DNA of 64,000 bases, taken from assembly GCF_006716115.1 (NCBI RefSeq), contig NZ_VFOO01000001.1, forward strand, positions 1,116,001 through 1,180,000. Reading direction: 5' to 3'. The notes under the pieces are model-generated. The model was not told where the DNA came from. It saw only the letters and a list, made by a program, of their open reading frames with translations, and did no database searches. This document shows, piece after piece, positions 6,775-18,436 of this stretch. Both the position numbers and the translations under genes were made by a program. Within the stretch, counting starts at the first letter, position 1; each line of letters begins with the position of its first letter. This DNA is from Subtercola boreus. GTDB lineage: Bacteria > Actinomycetota > Actinomycetes > Actinomycetales > Microbacteriaceae.

Positions 6775-9440
6775 TGCAGACCGCAGACATCCGCCGTCGC
6801 TGGCTCGAGTTCTTCGGCGACCGCGGCCACACCGTCGTTCCCTCGGCCTCCCTGGTGAGCGACGACCCCACGCTGCTGTTCACCGTCGCAGGCATGGTGC
6901 CGTTCATCCCCTACATGTCGGGCCTGGTGCCGGCGCCGTTCCCGCGGGCGACGAGCGTGCAGAAGTGCATTCGTACCCTCGACATCGAAGAGGTCGGCAA
7001 GACCACCCGGCACGGCACGTTCTTCCAGATGAACGGCAACTTCTCGTTCGGCGACTACTTCAAAGAGACCGCCATCGAATATGCCTGGGAGCTCCTGACC
7101 ACGAGTGAGGCCGACGGCGGGCTCGGCTTCGCCGAGAAAGACCTCTGGGTCACCGTCTACGAAGACGACGACGAAGCCATCGGCATGTGGAAGAAGACGG
7201 CGGGTCTTCCCGACCACCGTATCCAGCGACTCGGCAAAGAAGACAACTACTGGTCCACCGGCCAGCCGGGACCTGCGGGGCCCTGCTCGGAGATCTACTT
7301 CGACCGCGGACCCGCGTACGGCGCCGAAGGTGGCCCGATCGCCGACGAGAACCGCTACATCGAGATCTGGAACCTCGTGTTCATGCAGTACCTGATCGGG
7401 AATGTGAAGTCGAAGGTCGACTTCGACATCCTCGGCGAACTGCCGCGCAAGAACATCGACACCGGCATGGGCCTCGAACGTGTGGCGTTCATCAAGCAGA
7501 ACGTCGAGAACCTCTACGAGATCGACCAGGTGCGCCCGGTGCTCGACCGGGCATCCGAACTCTCCGGTCGCCGCTACGGTGCCGACCATGAAGACGACGT
7601 GCGCATGCGCGTCGTCGCCGACCACGTGCGTTCCGCACTGATGCTGATGTCCGACGGCGTCACGCCCTCGAACGAGGGCCGCGGCTACGTGCTCCGGCGG
7701 CTGCTTCGCCGCACCGTCCGCAGCATGCGCCTGCTCGGGGTCGACCGCTCCACCTTCCCCGAGCTCTTCCCGGCCTCGCGTGACGCGATGGCCACGGCCT
7801 ACCCGGAGGTCTCCGCCGACTACGAGCGCATCTCACGTACGGCCTACGCCGAGGAGGAAGCATTCCTCCGTACCCTCAGCGGAGGAACGACGATCCTCGA
7901 CCTCGCGGTGCTGAAGACGAAGGAGCAGGGTGCCCCGGCCCTCGCGGGTGACACCGCCTTCCAGCTGCACGACACCTACGGCTTCCCGATCGACCTGACC
8001 GTCGAGATCGCCGAGGAGGCCGGCCTCGCCGTCGACCGCGGCGCGTTCGAACGCCTGATGACGGAGCAGAAGCAGCGCGCCAAAGCGGATGCGAAGTCGA
8101 AGAAGCTCGGCAACGCCGACCTCAGTGCCTTCGCCGCCTTCCGCGCCCAGGGCGAGACCGTCTTCACCGGCTACACCGAACTCGAGACCGAGTCCCGCGT
8201 GCTCGGCCTGATCATCGACTCCCAGTCGGTCAACACCGCCGTCTCGGGCGAACTCGTCGAGGTGATCCTTGCCGAGACCAGCCTGTACGCCGAGTCCGGC
8301 GGCCAGGAGGCCGACTCCGGCACGATCGTCGGCGACGGCTTCGTGCTCGAAGTGCTCGACGTGCAGAAACCCGTCAAGGGCCTGGTCAGCCACCGCTCCC
8401 GGGTGACGAGCGGGCAGGTCGCTGTCGGCGACGCCGCCCGCAGTGTCGTCGCCAGCGACTGGCGGAAGGGCGCCACCCAGGCGCACTCTGCGACGCACAT
8501 CGTGCACGCGGCCCTCCGCGAGATCCTCGGCAGCACGGCTCACCAGTCGGGGTCGTACAACAAGGCCGGGTACCTGCGCCTCGACTTCACCTGGAGCCAG
8601 CCGCTCTCGACCGAGACGAAGTCCGAGATCGAGGAGATCTCGAACACCGCGGTGCGGGCCGACTTCGAGGTGCTCACCCGCGAAATGGCTGTCGATGACG
8701 CGAAGGCGCTCGGTGCCATGGCCCTGTTCGGCGAGAAGTACGGCGACGTCGTCCGCATGGTGGAGATCGGCGGCCCGTGGTCGCGCGAACTCTGCGGCGG
8801 CACGCACGTCGTGCACACGTCGGAGATCGGTCTGATCAACCTGCTGGGCGAATCGTCGATCGGCTCGACCAACAGGCGCGTGGAGTCCCTCGTGGGGGCG
8901 GACGCCTTCCGCGAGTTCGCCACCGAGCGAGCGATCGTGTCCCAGTTGACCTCGTCGCTGAAGGCTCCGCGCGACGAGCTCACGAACCGCATCGCCGACC
9001 TCGTCGCCAACCTCAGGACGGCCGAGAAGAAGATCGCCGCCTACGAGACGAGTGCGCTGTCGTCCCGGGTCCCTGCCCTGGTGGAATCCGCTGAGCGGTT
9101 CGGCGGAGTCTCCGTCGTGACGGCGAACGTGGGCGAGCTCCGCTCGAGCGACGACCTCCGGATGCTCGTCACCAGCGTTCGCGAGAGGCTCGGCAGCGGG
9201 CCCGCCGTGGTGGCGCTGGCAGCCTCGGTCGCCGACAAGCCGGTGGTCATCGCAGCCACGAACGACGCCGCGCGGGCAGAGTCCCTGCGCGCCGGCGGCC
9301 TGGTGAAGATCGCCTCCTCCGTGCTCGGGGGCGGCGGCGGCGGCAAAGACGACCTGGCACAGGGCGGTGGAACGAAGGTCTCGGCCATCGACGATGCCCT
9401 GCTGGCCATCCGGTCGGCTGTGGGCGACGGGCGAGCGTGA
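6774..9440 (+). CDS. alaS: Alanyl-tRNA synthetase
   Basis: An 888-residue class II synthetase that charges tRNA-Ala. The N-terminal catalytic domain shows RRRWLEFFGDRGHTVVPSAS, RHGTFFQMNGNFSFGDYFKE and NIDTGMGLERVA. The editing domain has the zinc-binding HSATHIVHAAL (HxxxH) and ELCGGTHVVHT (CxxxH) motifs. A C-terminal oligomerisation/DHHA1 region ends in a glycine-rich stretch (VLGGGGGGKDDLAQGGG). The frame is open far upstream, but the GTG at 6774, overlapping the preceding TAG stop, matches the family start. The length is normal. Confidence 0.97.
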   Translation: MQTADIRRRWLEFFGDRGHTVVPSASLVSDDPTLLFTVAGMVPFIPYMSGLVPAPFPRATSVQKCIRTLDIEEVGKTTRHGTFFQMNGNFSFGDYFKETAIEYAWELLTTSEADGGLGFAEKDLWVTVYEDDDEAIGMWKKTAGLPDHRIQRLGKEDNYWSTGQPGPAGPCSEIYFDRGPAYGAEGGPIADENRYIEIWNLVFMQYLIGNVKSKVDFDILGELPRKNIDTGMGLERVAFIKQNVENLYEIDQVRPVLDRASELSGRRYGADHEDDVRMRVVADHVRSALMLMSDGVTPSNEGRGYVLRRLLRRTVRSMRLLGVDRSTFPELFPASRDAMATAYPEVSADYERISRTAYAEEEAFLRTLSGGTTILDLAVLKTKEQGAPALAGDTAFQLHDTYGFPIDLTVEIAEEAGLAVDRGAFERLMTEQKQRAKADAKSKKLGNADLSAFAAFRAQGETVFTGYTELETESRVLGLIIDSQSVNTAVSGELVEVILAETSLYAESGGQEADSGTIVGDGFVLEVLDVQKPVKGLVSHRSRVTSGQVAVGDAARSVVASDWRKGATQAHSATHIVHAALREILGSTAHQSGSYNKAGYLRLDFTWSQPLSTETKSEIEEISNTAVRADFEVLTREMAVDDAKALGAMALFGEKYGDVVRMVEIGGPWSRELCGGTHVVHTSEIGLINLLGESSIGSTNRRVESLVGADAFREFATERAIVSQLTSSLKAPRDELTNRIADLVANLRTAEKKIAAYETSALSSRVPALVESAERFGGVSVVTANVGELRSSDDLRMLVTSVRERLGSGPAVVALAASVADKPVVIAATNDAARAESLRAGGLVKIASSVLGGGGGGKDDLAQGGGTKVSAIDDALLAIRSAVGDGRA

Positions 9441-9461
9441 GTCTGTCCGCCCTCGCGCCGA

Positions 9462-9489
9462 CACGCCCTGCCTCATGAGGCAGGGCGTG
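9462..9489. repeat. 28-bp perfect palindrome over the ruvX start
   Basis: The left arm CACGCCCTGCCTCA (9462-9475) is followed directly by its exact reverse complement (9476-9489). The centre is CATG, so the ATG at 9475 lies at the dyad. The possible ribosome site GAGG (9477-9480) and part of the alternative GTG start (9487) are also inside. In RNA it would form a hairpin of about 12 bp. Confidence 0.95.
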
Positions 9490-9954
9490 CGACTCGGCAT
9501 CGACGTCGGGAAGGCCAGGGTCGGTGTGGCGCGCTCCGACCTGCACGGCATCCTCGCCACGCCGGTGGAGACCGTCGCCCGCGCCCACACGGGCGAGGCC
9601 GATGTCGAACGCATCCTGGCGATCGCCGCGGAGGTCGGCGCCACGGAGTTCGTCGTCGGTCTGCCGCTGTCGATGTCGGGCGGCAGCACTCAGTCGACGG
9701 AGGATGCGAATTCGTTCGCCCTGCGACTCGCCCGCGCGGGCGAGCATCCGGTGCGCATGATCGACGAACGCCTGACAACGGTGTCCGCCCAGGCCGCCCT
9801 TCACCGAACAGGACGGGACACCAGGAACTCGCGTCCAGTGATTGACCAAGTAGCCGCCGTTATACTTCTGCAACACGCCCTCGACGTCGAGCGCTCCATG
9901 GGTAAACCCCCTGGGCTCCCGGTCGACCCGAACCAAGGATCACACCGTGACTGA
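9475..9954 (+). CDS. ruvX: Holliday junction resolvase-like protein RuvX (YqgF family)
   Basis: A 159-residue RNase H-fold protein of the YqgF/RuvX family, thought to process 16S rRNA precursors and/or Holliday junctions. Motifs are LGIDVGKARVGVARSD (first catalytic Asp), VVGLPLSMSG, MIDERLTTVSA (Glu) and VIDQVAAVILLQ (last Asp). The position between alaS and mltG is the conserved actinobacterial order. The start is uncertain. The ATG at 9475 fits the family (MRxGVRLG) but has no ribosome site. The GTG at 9487 has GAGG 6 nt upstream, inside the palindrome. The 3' end overlaps mltG by 8 bp. Confidence 0.92.
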   Translation: MRQGVRLGIDVGKARVGVARSDLHGILATPVETVARAHTGEADVERILAIAAEVGATEFVVGLPLSMSGGSTQSTEDANSFALRLARAGEHPVRMIDERLTTVSAQAALHRTGRDTRNSRPVIDQVAAVILLQHALDVERSMGKPPGLPVDPNQGSHRD

Positions 9955-11149
9955 CCCCCAGCCACCCGAAAACCACCCCTTTGCCGAGTTCTTCCGCGAA
10001 TCGCCCCCGAGCGACAGCCGACGAGCCGCGCGCCGCGAGCAGCACACCGCACGGTCGGGCCGCTCGGGCGGCCCTCGCAGACGCGGGCCTGTCCGTGTCA
10101 TCGTGACGGTCGTCGTCGCCCTGGTCCTGGTCGGCGGACTCGCGACTGCCGCGACCGCGGTCATCCCCCCGCTCCTGCCGGGAATCGAGAAGGTGTTCGG
10201 CTCGAAGGACACCGGCGCCGACTATTCCGGTACCGGCACCGGGGAGAAGGTCGACTTCGTCATCAACGACGGTGACGTCGGTGAGATCATCGGAGACAAT
10301 CTCGAGAGCCAGGGCATCGTCAAGTCCTCCGCGGCGTTCTACAACCTGCTGCTCACCCAGCCGAACCTCGTCTTCCAGCCGGGAACCTACACGCTGTCGA
10401 AGGAGATGAGTGCGCAGTCCGCTCTCACCGCCCTCGAAGACCCGGCCAACCATGTCACCGTGCAGGTGGTCATCCCTGAGGGCACTCTCGCGGCCGACGT
10501 GCTCACGACGCTCTCCACCGACACGGGTGTTCCCCTCACCGACCTGCAGGCCGAAGCGGCCAACTTCACCCAGTTCGGCATCGATGCCTCCGCACCGAAC
10601 ATCGAGGGCTACCTCTTCCCCGCGACCTACACCTTCGAGCCGAACACCTCGGCGAAGGCGCTGCTCCAGACCATGGTCGACCGCACCTTTCAGTCCCTCG
10701 ACACGGCCGGTGTGCCTGCCGCCGACCGGGAGAGGATCCTGACGCTCGCCTCCGTCGTGCAGAAAGAGGCTCGCCTGACGCCGGACTTCTACAAGGTGGC
10801 CCGGGTGTTCACGAACCGCATTGCCGACGACATGCCCCTGCAGTCCGACGCGACGGTCGCCTACGGCACCGGCGAGAAGCGAGTCGACACGACGGATGCC
10901 GAACGGAACGACGAGTCGAATCCGTACAACACCTACGCCCGCACCGGGCTCCCGGCCGGACCGATCTCGAACCCCGGCGACACGGCCATCGACGCGGCCA
11001 TGCACCCGGCGGACGGCACCTGGCTCTACTTCGTGACGATCAACCTCGACACCGGCGAGACCGTCTTCTCGACCTCCTACGACGACCACCTGAAGGCCGT
11101 CGATCAGTACCAGGCCTGGTCGGCGGCCAACCCCGGCGCCGGGGGATGA
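9947..11149 (+). CDS. mltG: Endolytic murein transglycosylase MltG (YceG-like)
   Basis: A 400-residue protein. A disordered, basic cytoplasmic N-terminus (about 1-45) is followed by one membrane helix (about 46-70, VIVTVVVALVLVGGLATAAT), a LysM-like subdomain (VDFVINDGDVGEIIGDNLES) and the catalytic YceG domain. Family signatures are EGYLFPATYTF, LASVVQKEARLTPDFYKVAR (conserved Glu), VFTNRI and PYNTYARTGLPAGPISNPG. In the family it cleaves nascent glycan strands outside the membrane and sets strand length. The GTG start has AAGGAT upstream and overlaps ruvX; the stop overlaps the aroE ATG (ATGA). Confidence 0.94.
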   Translation: MTDPQPPENHPFAEFFRESPPSDSRRAARREQHTARSGRSGGPRRRGPVRVIVTVVVALVLVGGLATAATAVIPPLLPGIEKVFGSKDTGADYSGTGTGEKVDFVINDGDVGEIIGDNLESQGIVKSSAAFYNLLLTQPNLVFQPGTYTLSKEMSAQSALTALEDPANHVTVQVVIPEGTLAADVLTTLSTDTGVPLTDLQAEAANFTQFGIDASAPNIEGYLFPATYTFEPNTSAKALLQTMVDRTFQSLDTAGVPAADRERILTLASVVQKEARLTPDFYKVARVFTNRIADDMPLQSDATVAYGTGEKRVDTTDAERNDESNPYNTYARTGLPAGPISNPGDTAIDAAMHPADGTWLYFVTINLDTGETVFSTSYDDHLKAVDQYQAWSAANPGAGG

Positions 11150-12033
11150 CCGGCGGCGGGGCTCCCGGGGCGTCGCGACCGCAGCTCGCGGTGCTCGGGT
11201 CGCCGATCGCGCACTCGCAGTCGCCCGCCCTGCACTCCGCGGCCTACCGCGTGCTGGGTTTTGACGCGGACTACGGTTCCGTCGAGGTGACGTCGGGCGG
11301 GCTCCGCGCCTTCGTCGACGGTCTCTCCGGAGACTGGCGCGGCCTCTCCTTGACGATGCCGCTGAAGGAAGAGGTGCTGCCGCTCCTTGCCACGGCAGAC
11401 CGGATGGCGACTCTCACCGGAGCCGCGAACACGGTGCTGTTCGAGGAGCGGGCCGGGAATCGTCGTCTCCAGGGATTCAACACCGACGTTGCCGGCATCG
11501 TCGGGGCACTGGCGAGTGTCGGCGTGTCCCGGGCCCGCAAGGTGCTCGTGCTCGGTGCGGGCGCGACGGCGCGCTCCGCGATCGTTGCCGCCGCGCAGCT
11601 CGGTGCCGAACACGTGACCGTTGCGGCCCGGAACCCCGGGCGGGCATCCACCGCTGTCGCGGTCGGCCGGTCGGCGGGGCTGGCGGTGACGGTCATCCGG
11701 ATGCCCGAGGCACTCGGCCGCGTCGACGCCGACGTCACCATCAGCACTCTGCCCGGGGGCACGTTGACGGCCGACGACGTCGCCCGCGTCTCACCGGCAC
11801 CCGGCGCGGTGCTGCTCGACGTCGCCTATGCGCCGTGGCCGAGCCTCCTCGGAACGGCCTGGGCGGCAGGCGCGCACAAAGGCTCCGGCGTCGTCGTCTC
11901 CGGCCTGCTGATGCTGGTGCACCAGGCCCTCATGCAGGTGCGGGTGTTCGTCAACCGCGACCCGGCGGTCGAACTGCCGGGCGAACCCGACGTCCTGGCC
12001 GCGATGCTCGACGCCGTCGGACTGGAGGCGTGA
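11146..12033 (+). CDS. aroE: Shikimate dehydrogenase
   Basis: A 295-residue enzyme that reduces 3-dehydroshikimate to shikimate with NADPH. It shows the substrate-binding [19 protein letters not shown], the catalytic Lys in [32 protein letters not shown], a Rossmann glycine motif [12 protein letters not shown], and the late [18 protein letters not shown] segment. The ATG overlaps the mltG stop. It begins the aro genes; 43 bp separate it from aroC, where an SD-like GGAGG (12062-12066) precedes the aroC ATG. Confidence 0.94.
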   Translation: MTGGGAPGASRPQLAVLGSPIAHSQSPALHSAAYRVLGFDADYGSVEVTSGGLRAFVDGLSGDWRGLSLTMPLKEEVLPLLATADRMATLTGAANTVLFEERAGNRRLQGFNTDVAGIVGALASVGVSRARKVLVLGAGATARSAIVAAAQLGAEHVTVAARNPGRASTAVAVGRSAGLAVTVIRMPEALGRVDADVTISTLPGGTLTADDVARVSPAPGAVLLDVAYAPWPSLLGTAWAAGAHKGSGVVVSGLLMLVHQALMQVRVFVNRDPAVELPGEPDVLAAMLDAVGLEA

Positions 12034-12076
12034 CGCACGACGCGGCACCCGTCCATCCTGTGGGAGGATTTCAAGC

Positions 12077-13462
12077 ATGCTCCGTTGGCTCACAGCCGGC
12101 GAATCCCACGGCCCCGAACTCATCGCCATCCTTGAGGGCCTGCCGTCTGGAATCCCGGTTTCCGTAGAAAACATCCAAACCGATCTCGCGCGCCGCAAAC
12201 TCGGCTACGGCCGGGGTGCGCGCATGAAGTTCGAACAGGACGAGGTGTCGCTCTCCGGTGGCATCGTGCACGGGTTCACGCTCGGCAGCCCCGTCGCGAT
12301 CCGCGTCGGCAACACCGAATGGCCGAAGTGGACAGAGGTCATGGGAGCAGCACCCGTCGAGGGCGACGCGAAGACGACGGGCCGCGGCGCCCCGCTCACC
12401 CGGCCCCGCCCGGGTCACGCTGATCTCGTGGGCATGCAGAAGTACGGTTTCGACGAGGCCCGCCCGATCCTCGAGCGCGCGAGCGCCCGGGAGACCGCCG
12501 CCCGCGTCGCGCTCGGCGCTGTCGCACGGAACTTCCTGGCCGAACTCGGAATCACGCTCGTCAGCCACACGCTCTCCATCGGGCCGGTCCGGGTGCCCGA
12601 GGGGTCCCCTCTGCCGCGACCGAGCGATGTCGACACGCTCGACGCCGATCCTCTCCGCTGCTTCGACCCTGCGACGTCAGCCCTGATGGTGGCTGAGGTC
12701 GACGACGCCCACAAGGAGGGCGACACGCTCGGCGGCGTCGTCGAGGTGCTCGCCTACGGCCTGCCGCCGGGGCTCGGATCGCACGTGCACTGGGACCGGC
12801 GCCTCGACTCGCAGCTCGCCGCAGCGCTGATGGGCATCCAGGCGATCAAGGGTGTCGAGGTGGGCGACGGGTTCCTCACAACGACCCGCCGTGGGTCCAG
12901 GGCCCACGACGAACTCTTCGAGGTCGACGGTGAGATCGGGCGCTCGAGCGACCGGGCGGGCGGCACCGAGGGCGGCATGAGCACCGGCACAGTACTGCGC
13001 GTACGCGCCGGCATGAAGCCGATCGCCACCGTTCCGCATTCGCTTCGCACGGTGGATGTCCAGACCGGCGGTGCGGCGGCAGCGAACCACCAGCGCTCCG
13101 ACGTCTGCGCCGTTCCCGCAGCGGGCGTCGTCGCCGAGGCGATGGTGGCGCTCGTGCTCGCGAATGCGGTCCAGGAGAAGTTCGGCGGCGACTCGGTGCG
13201 CGAGACGAAACGGAACCTCGACAGCTACCTCGCCGCGATCCCCGCGTCGCTCCGGAGCGGGCACGAGACGGTCCAGGCGCCCGAGCGGGACGACGAGGCC
13301 CCGGGCGAGCGGAGCGACGGCACGAGTGCAGCGCCCGTGCGCGAGGGGTTCGATGCGGGCACGTCCGGCGACGGCAGGACGCCCGGCGACAGCCCGGCTC
13401 CTGGCGACAGCCCGGCTCCCGGCGACAGCGCGGCGCCCGGCGACACCCCGGGCATCCGGTGA
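12077..13462 (+). CDS. aroC: Chorismate synthase with a repetitive C-terminal tail
   Basis: A 461-residue enzyme that converts EPSP to chorismate with reduced FMN. The family body covers about residues 1-400: [91 protein letters not shown] and [19 protein letters not shown]. After the normal end comes a tail of about 60 residues rich in Gly, Asp, Pro and Ser. It finishes in five GDSPAP-type hexapeptides encoded by 18-bp tandem repeats. The tail is probably disordered and not needed for catalysis. The stop overlaps the aroK GTG. Confidence 0.95.
   Translation: MLRWLTAGESHGPELIAILEGLPSGIPVSVENIQTDLARRKLGYGRGARMKFEQDEVSLSGGIVHGFTLGSPVAIRVGNTEWPKWTEVMGAAPVEGDAKTTGRGAPLTRPRPGHADLVGMQKYGFDEARPILERASARETAARVALGAVARNFLAELGITLVSHTLSIGPVRVPEGSPLPRPSDVDTLDADPLRCFDPATSALMVAEVDDAHKEGDTLGGVVEVLAYGLPPGLGSHVHWDRRLDSQLAAALMGIQAIKGVEVGDGFLTTTRRGSRAHDELFEVDGEIGRSSDRAGGTEGGMSTGTVLRVRAGMKPIATVPHSLRTVDVQTGGAAAANHQRSDVCAVPAAGVVAEAMVALVLANAVQEKFGGDSVRETKRNLDSYLAAIPASLRSGHETVQAPERDDEAPGERSDGTSAAPVREGFDAGTSGDGRTPGDSPAPGDSPAPGDSAAPGDTPGIR
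13367..13456 (+). repeat. Five in-frame 18-bp tandem repeats in the aroC tail
   Basis: Units begin with GGCGAC at 13367, 13385, 13403, 13421 and 13439. They encode [24 protein letters not shown] and GDTPGI. The array ends 3 bp before the aroC stop codon. Confidence 0.92.
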
Positions 13463-13959
13463 CCGTCGTCATCATCGGCCCGCCGGCCGCCGGCAAGACC
13501 CGGATCGGCCGCCGCGTCGCGAAACTGCTCGACATGACCTTCACCGACACCGACAAGCAGATCCAGGCCGGCCACGGGCCGATCCCGGCCATCTTCGAGA
13601 CGCAGGGCGAGGCGCGGTTCCGCGAGATCGAGCGCACCGAGGTCGTGCAGGCGCTGAAAGAGGGCGGCGTCGTCTCGTTCGGCGGGGGTGCCGTGCTGAA
13701 CCCGGCCACCCAGCGCGACCTCGACGGCTGCCTCGTGGTGCTCTTCACCTGCACCGCCGAGGCCGTCAGTGCACGCCTCGGCAACGCGAAGAGGCCGCTC
13801 GTTCCCGACGTCGAAGCCTGGCAGAAGGTGGTGGATGCCCGGCGGGAGCTCTACGACGAACTCGCCGACTTCAGTGTCGACACCTCGCACCACCGGGCCG
13901 ACGACATCGCCGAAGAGGTCGCCGCCTGGATCCGCACCCAGCTGGGAGAGCACGTATGA
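13459..13959 (+). CDS. aroK: Shikimate kinase
   Basis: A 166-residue P-loop kinase that phosphorylates shikimate at the 3-OH with ATP. Seen are Walker [14 protein letters not shown], the shikimate-binding FTDTDKQIQ, the F-R-E-I-E segment ([12 protein letters not shown]), [12 protein letters not shown] and the lid/arginine region AKRPLV. Length is normal. GTG start overlapping the aroC stop (GTGA); its own stop overlaps the aroB ATG. It follows EPSP-pathway order only in part, since aroA is not in the window. Confidence 0.94.
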   Translation: MTVVIIGPPAAGKTRIGRRVAKLLDMTFTDTDKQIQAGHGPIPAIFETQGEARFREIERTEVVQALKEGGVVSFGGGAVLNPATQRDLDGCLVVLFTCTAEAVSARLGNAKRPLVPDVEAWQKVVDARRELYDELADFSVDTSHHRADDIAEEVAAWIRTQLGEHV

Positions 13960-15095
13960 GCACCGAAGACACCACCACCACCGACACCGCAAGCACCGAC
14001 ACCACCGGCACCACGGGCACGGACACCCCGACCGTGATCACCGTGCCGGGCACCGCGCCCTATGACGTGATCGTCGGGCGCGGCGTGCTCGCCGGCCTCG
14101 GGGCCTCCCTCGCGCCCGGGGTGCGGAAGATCCTGATCGTGCACGCCCCCCAGCTCGCCGACTGGGCCTCGTCCCTCCGCGACGGGCTGAAGTCCGACTA
14201 CGAGGTGCTGCTCGCCGAGATCCCCGACGGCGAAGGCGCGAAACGCGTCGAAGTCGCGTCGTTCCTCTGGCAGATCCTCGGCCAGGCCGACTTCACGCGC
14301 TCCGACGCCATCGTCGGCTTCGGCGGCGGTGCCACCACCGACCTCGCCGGATTCGTGGCGGCGACCTGGCTGCGCGGAGTGCAGCTCATCCAGGCCCCGA
14401 CCACCCTGCTCGGCATGGTGGATGCGGCCGTCGGCGGCAAGACCGGCATCAACACCGCGGAGGGCAAGAACCTCGTCGGAGCGTTCTACGCACCCACCGC
14501 CGTCATCGCCGACCTCGACACCCTGGCCAGCCTGCCCCGGAACGACCTGCTGGCCGGTTTCGCCGAGGTCGCCAAGGCGGGCTTCATCGCCGAGCCCGAG
14601 ATCCTCGACATCCTCGAACGGGACGTGGATGTCGCCACCGACCCGACCTCGCCCGAATTCCGTCGGCTCGTCGAACTGTCGATCGCCCTCAAGGCGAGGG
14701 TCGTCGGCGAAGACTTCAGGGAGTCGGGCCTCCGCGAGATCCTGAACTACGGCCACACCCTCGGCCACGCGATCGAGCACACCGAGCGCTACCAGTGGCG
14801 CCACGGGGCAGCCGTCGCGGTCGGCATGATGTTCGCGGCCGAGCTCGGCCGGCTCACCGGCTCGCTCTCGGACGATGCCGTCGACCGGCACCGGCGCATC
14901 CTCGAGTCGTTGACGCTGCCCACCAGCTACCCCGTCGGCCGCTGGAACACGCTGCTCGCGGCGATGCAGCGCGACAAGAAGGCGCGGGGGAGCATGCTGC
15001 GCTTCATCGTGCTCGACGACATCGCGAAGCCCACCGTGCTGCAGGGGCCGGAGACCGCGTTGCTGTTCGCGGCCTACCAGGAGATCGGCTCATGA
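13956..15095 (+). CDS. aroB: 3-dehydroquinate synthase
   Basis: A 379-residue NAD- and zinc-dependent enzyme that converts DAHP to 3-dehydroquinate. The first 30 residues are an unusual Thr/Asp/Ser-rich tail ([20 protein letters not shown]). The enzyme body starts near [17 protein letters not shown]. Motifs are [40 protein letters not shown], the metal ligands in EVAKAGFI and [12 protein letters not shown], and the C-terminal [16 protein letters not shown]. The ATG at 13956 overlaps the aroK stop, which supports including the tail. The stop overlaps aroQ. Confidence 0.95.
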   Translation: MSTEDTTTTDTASTDTTGTTGTDTPTVITVPGTAPYDVIVGRGVLAGLGASLAPGVRKILIVHAPQLADWASSLRDGLKSDYEVLLAEIPDGEGAKRVEVASFLWQILGQADFTRSDAIVGFGGGATTDLAGFVAATWLRGVQLIQAPTTLLGMVDAAVGGKTGINTAEGKNLVGAFYAPTAVIADLDTLASLPRNDLLAGFAEVAKAGFIAEPEILDILERDVDVATDPTSPEFRRLVELSIALKARVVGEDFRESGLREILNYGHTLGHAIEHTERYQWRHGAAVAVGMMFAAELGRLTGSLSDDAVDRHRRILESLTLPTSYPVGRWNTLLAAMQRDKKARGSMLRFIVLDDIAKPTVLQGPETALLFAAYQEIGS

Positions 15096-15538
15096 CCCGC
15101 GTTCTGGTGCTCAACGGCCCGAACCTCGGCCGCCTCGGCAGCCGGGAGCCCGACGTCTACGGCCACCAGGATCTGGATGCCCTCCGGCAGTTGCTCGAGA
15201 CGAATGCGCCCGACGGCTTCGATGTCGACGTGCGGCAGACCGACGACGAGTCGGAGCTGATCGGCTGGCTCCATGCCGCCGTGGATGCCCGCACCCCGGT
15301 CATCCTGAACCCCGCCGCCTTCACGCACTACTCCTACGGGCTCCGCGACGCCGCCGCCCTCGTGACGAAGGCGGGGGTGCCGCTCATCGAGGTGCACATC
15401 TCGAACCCGCACGCCCGCGAGACGTTCCGGCACACCAGCGTGATCTCCGGCATTGCGACCGGCGTCATCGCGGGCTTCGGATTCGACGGCTACCGGCTGG
15501 CCCTCGACCACCTCTCCCGCATCTCGACTACACTTTGA
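15092..15538 (+). CDS. aroQ: Type II 3-dehydroquinate dehydratase
   Basis: A 148-residue dodecameric-type dehydratase that turns 3-dehydroquinate into 3-dehydroshikimate. It has the type II signatures [18 protein letters not shown] (catalytic Tyr near the end), [35 protein letters not shown] and [14 protein letters not shown]. The ATG overlaps the aroB stop. Together with aroE, aroC, aroK and aroB the window holds five of the seven shikimate-pathway steps. Confidence 0.95.
   Translation: MTRVLVLNGPNLGRLGSREPDVYGHQDLDALRQLLETNAPDGFDVDVRQTDDESELIGWLHAAVDARTPVILNPAAFTHYSYGLRDAAALVTKAGVPLIEVHISNPHARETFRHTSVISGIATGVIAGFGFDGYRLALDHLSRISTTL
15529..15534 (+). promoter_or_regulatory. Possible -10 box for efp within the aroQ 3' end
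   Basis: TACACT lies just before the aroQ stop and would give a leader of about 80 nt for efp. The match is modest and no clear -35 is visible. Confidence 0.25.
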
Positions 15539-15619
15539 TGTCGGGCTGAAAAGGCCCCGCAACTCTCCGCATGATTCACAGGCGTGCACGTCTCCCAACC
15601 GAATGGATCCACCTCTCCC

Positions 15620-16183
15620 ATGGCTTCGACAAGCGACATCCGTAACGGCGTAGTGATGAAGATCGACGGCCAGCTCTGGGCTGTCATCGAGTTCCAGCAC
15701 GTCAAGCCCGGCAAGGGTGGCGCCTTCGTGCGCACCAAGATCAAGAACGTGCTCTCGGGCAAGGTCGTCGACCGCACCTTCAACGCTGGCGCGAAGATCG
15801 AGACGGCCAACGTCGACCGCCGCGACTACACCTACTCCTACAACGACGGCCAGGACTTCGTGTTCATGGACAACGACACCTACGAGCAGCTCAGCGTGAC
15901 CGACAAGGTCGTCGGCGACGCGAAGAACTACATGCTCGAGAACCAGCCCGTCACCATCGCGCTGCACGAGGACGCCCCCCTCTACGTCGAGTTGCCGGCA
16001 TCCGTGATCCTCGAGATCACCTACACCGAGCCGGGCCTCCAGGGCGACCGCTCGACCGGCGGCACCAAGCCCGCCACCGTCGAGACCGGGCACGAGATCC
16101 AGGTGCCGCTGTTCCTCGAGCAGGGCACGAAGGTCAAGGTCGACACCCGTACGGGCGACTACCTCGGCCGCGTCAGCGACTAG
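15620..16183 (+). CDS. efp: Elongation factor P
   Basis: A 187-residue, three-domain factor that relieves ribosome stalling at polyproline stretches. Seen are [20 protein letters not shown], the tip loop [15 protein letters not shown] (its Lys is the position modified in other bacteria), and the C-terminal [20 protein letters not shown] and [14 protein letters not shown]. The frame extends upstream, but the ATG at 15620 gives the exact family length. nusB follows after 14 bp, so the two are co-transcribed. The neighbouring genes are unusually rich in polyproline-like tails, but no direct link can be shown. Confidence 0.96.
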   Translation: MASTSDIRNGVVMKIDGQLWAVIEFQHVKPGKGGAFVRTKIKNVLSGKVVDRTFNAGAKIETANVDRRDYTYSYNDGQDFVFMDNDTYEQLSVTDKVVGDAKNYMLENQPVTIALHEDAPLYVELPASVILEITYTEPGLQGDRSTGGTKPATVETGHEIQVPLFLEQGTKVKVDTRTGDYLGRVSD

Positions 16184-16197
16184 GGCCGCCTTCCTCC

Positions 16198-16620
16198 ATG
16201 AGTGCACGCACGAAGGCCCGCAAGCGGGCGCTCGACATCCTGTACGCGGCGGATGTCCGCCAGATCTCCATCAACGAATCCCTCGGGGCGGAGGCGGCCA
16301 GGGCCCTCACGGAGCCCGCCCGTGAGGCCTCGTGGGAGTACGCGCGCGAGATCGTCGACGGGGTCGTCGCGCACGGCTACGAGATCGACGAGCTCATCGA
16401 GACCTACGCCGTCGGCTGGACCCTCGGCCGCATGCCGCACGTCGACCGCGCGCTCCTCCGCATCGGCATCTGGGAGATCCTCTACAACGACGGCGTGCCG
16501 GATGCCGTGGCCATCGCCGAGGCGGTCGAAGCCGCCCAGTCGATGTCGACCGACGACTCCGCCGGCTTCATCAACGGCATCCTGGCCAAGATCGCCCAGA
16601 CCAAGGGCGTCGCCCACTAG
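16198..16620 (+). CDS. nusB: Transcription antitermination factor NusB
   Basis: A 140-residue all-helical RNA-binding protein. With NusE(S10) it binds boxA in rRNA leaders and suppresses termination. It starts with the typical MSARTKARKRALDILYAADV and has the family segments IDELIETYAVGWTLGRMPHV, VDRALLRIGIWEILY and ADDSAGFINGILAKIA-like (STDDSAGFINGILAKIAQ). The ATG is 14 bp after efp. It ends the alaS-nusB row. 191 bp then separate it from pyrR; only weak small hairpins are seen before the pyr promoter region. Confidence 0.93.
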   Translation: MSARTKARKRALDILYAADVRQISINESLGAEAARALTEPAREASWEYAREIVDGVVAHGYEIDELIETYAVGWTLGRMPHVDRALLRIGIWEILYNDGVPDAVAIAEAVEAAQSMSTDDSAGFINGILAKIAQTKGVAH

Positions 16621-16746
16621 CGTCGGGTGAGGCGCTCGCTCCCTCGCCGTAGCGTGCAAACGGACGAGGGCGGGCGGAGACGACGCTCTATACGAGGGCA
16701 CGTCGGCTGAGCGACGCCCGTTAGAACCGGGACTGTGGGCGGCTGG

Positions 16747-18432
<1,686 letters not shown>

Positions 18433-18436
<4 letters not shown>

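Noticed and set aside
13056-15095. A 679-codon AroB
   Set aside because: The first 300 codons are out-of-frame readings of aroC and aroK. The real ATG at 13956 overlaps the aroK stop.
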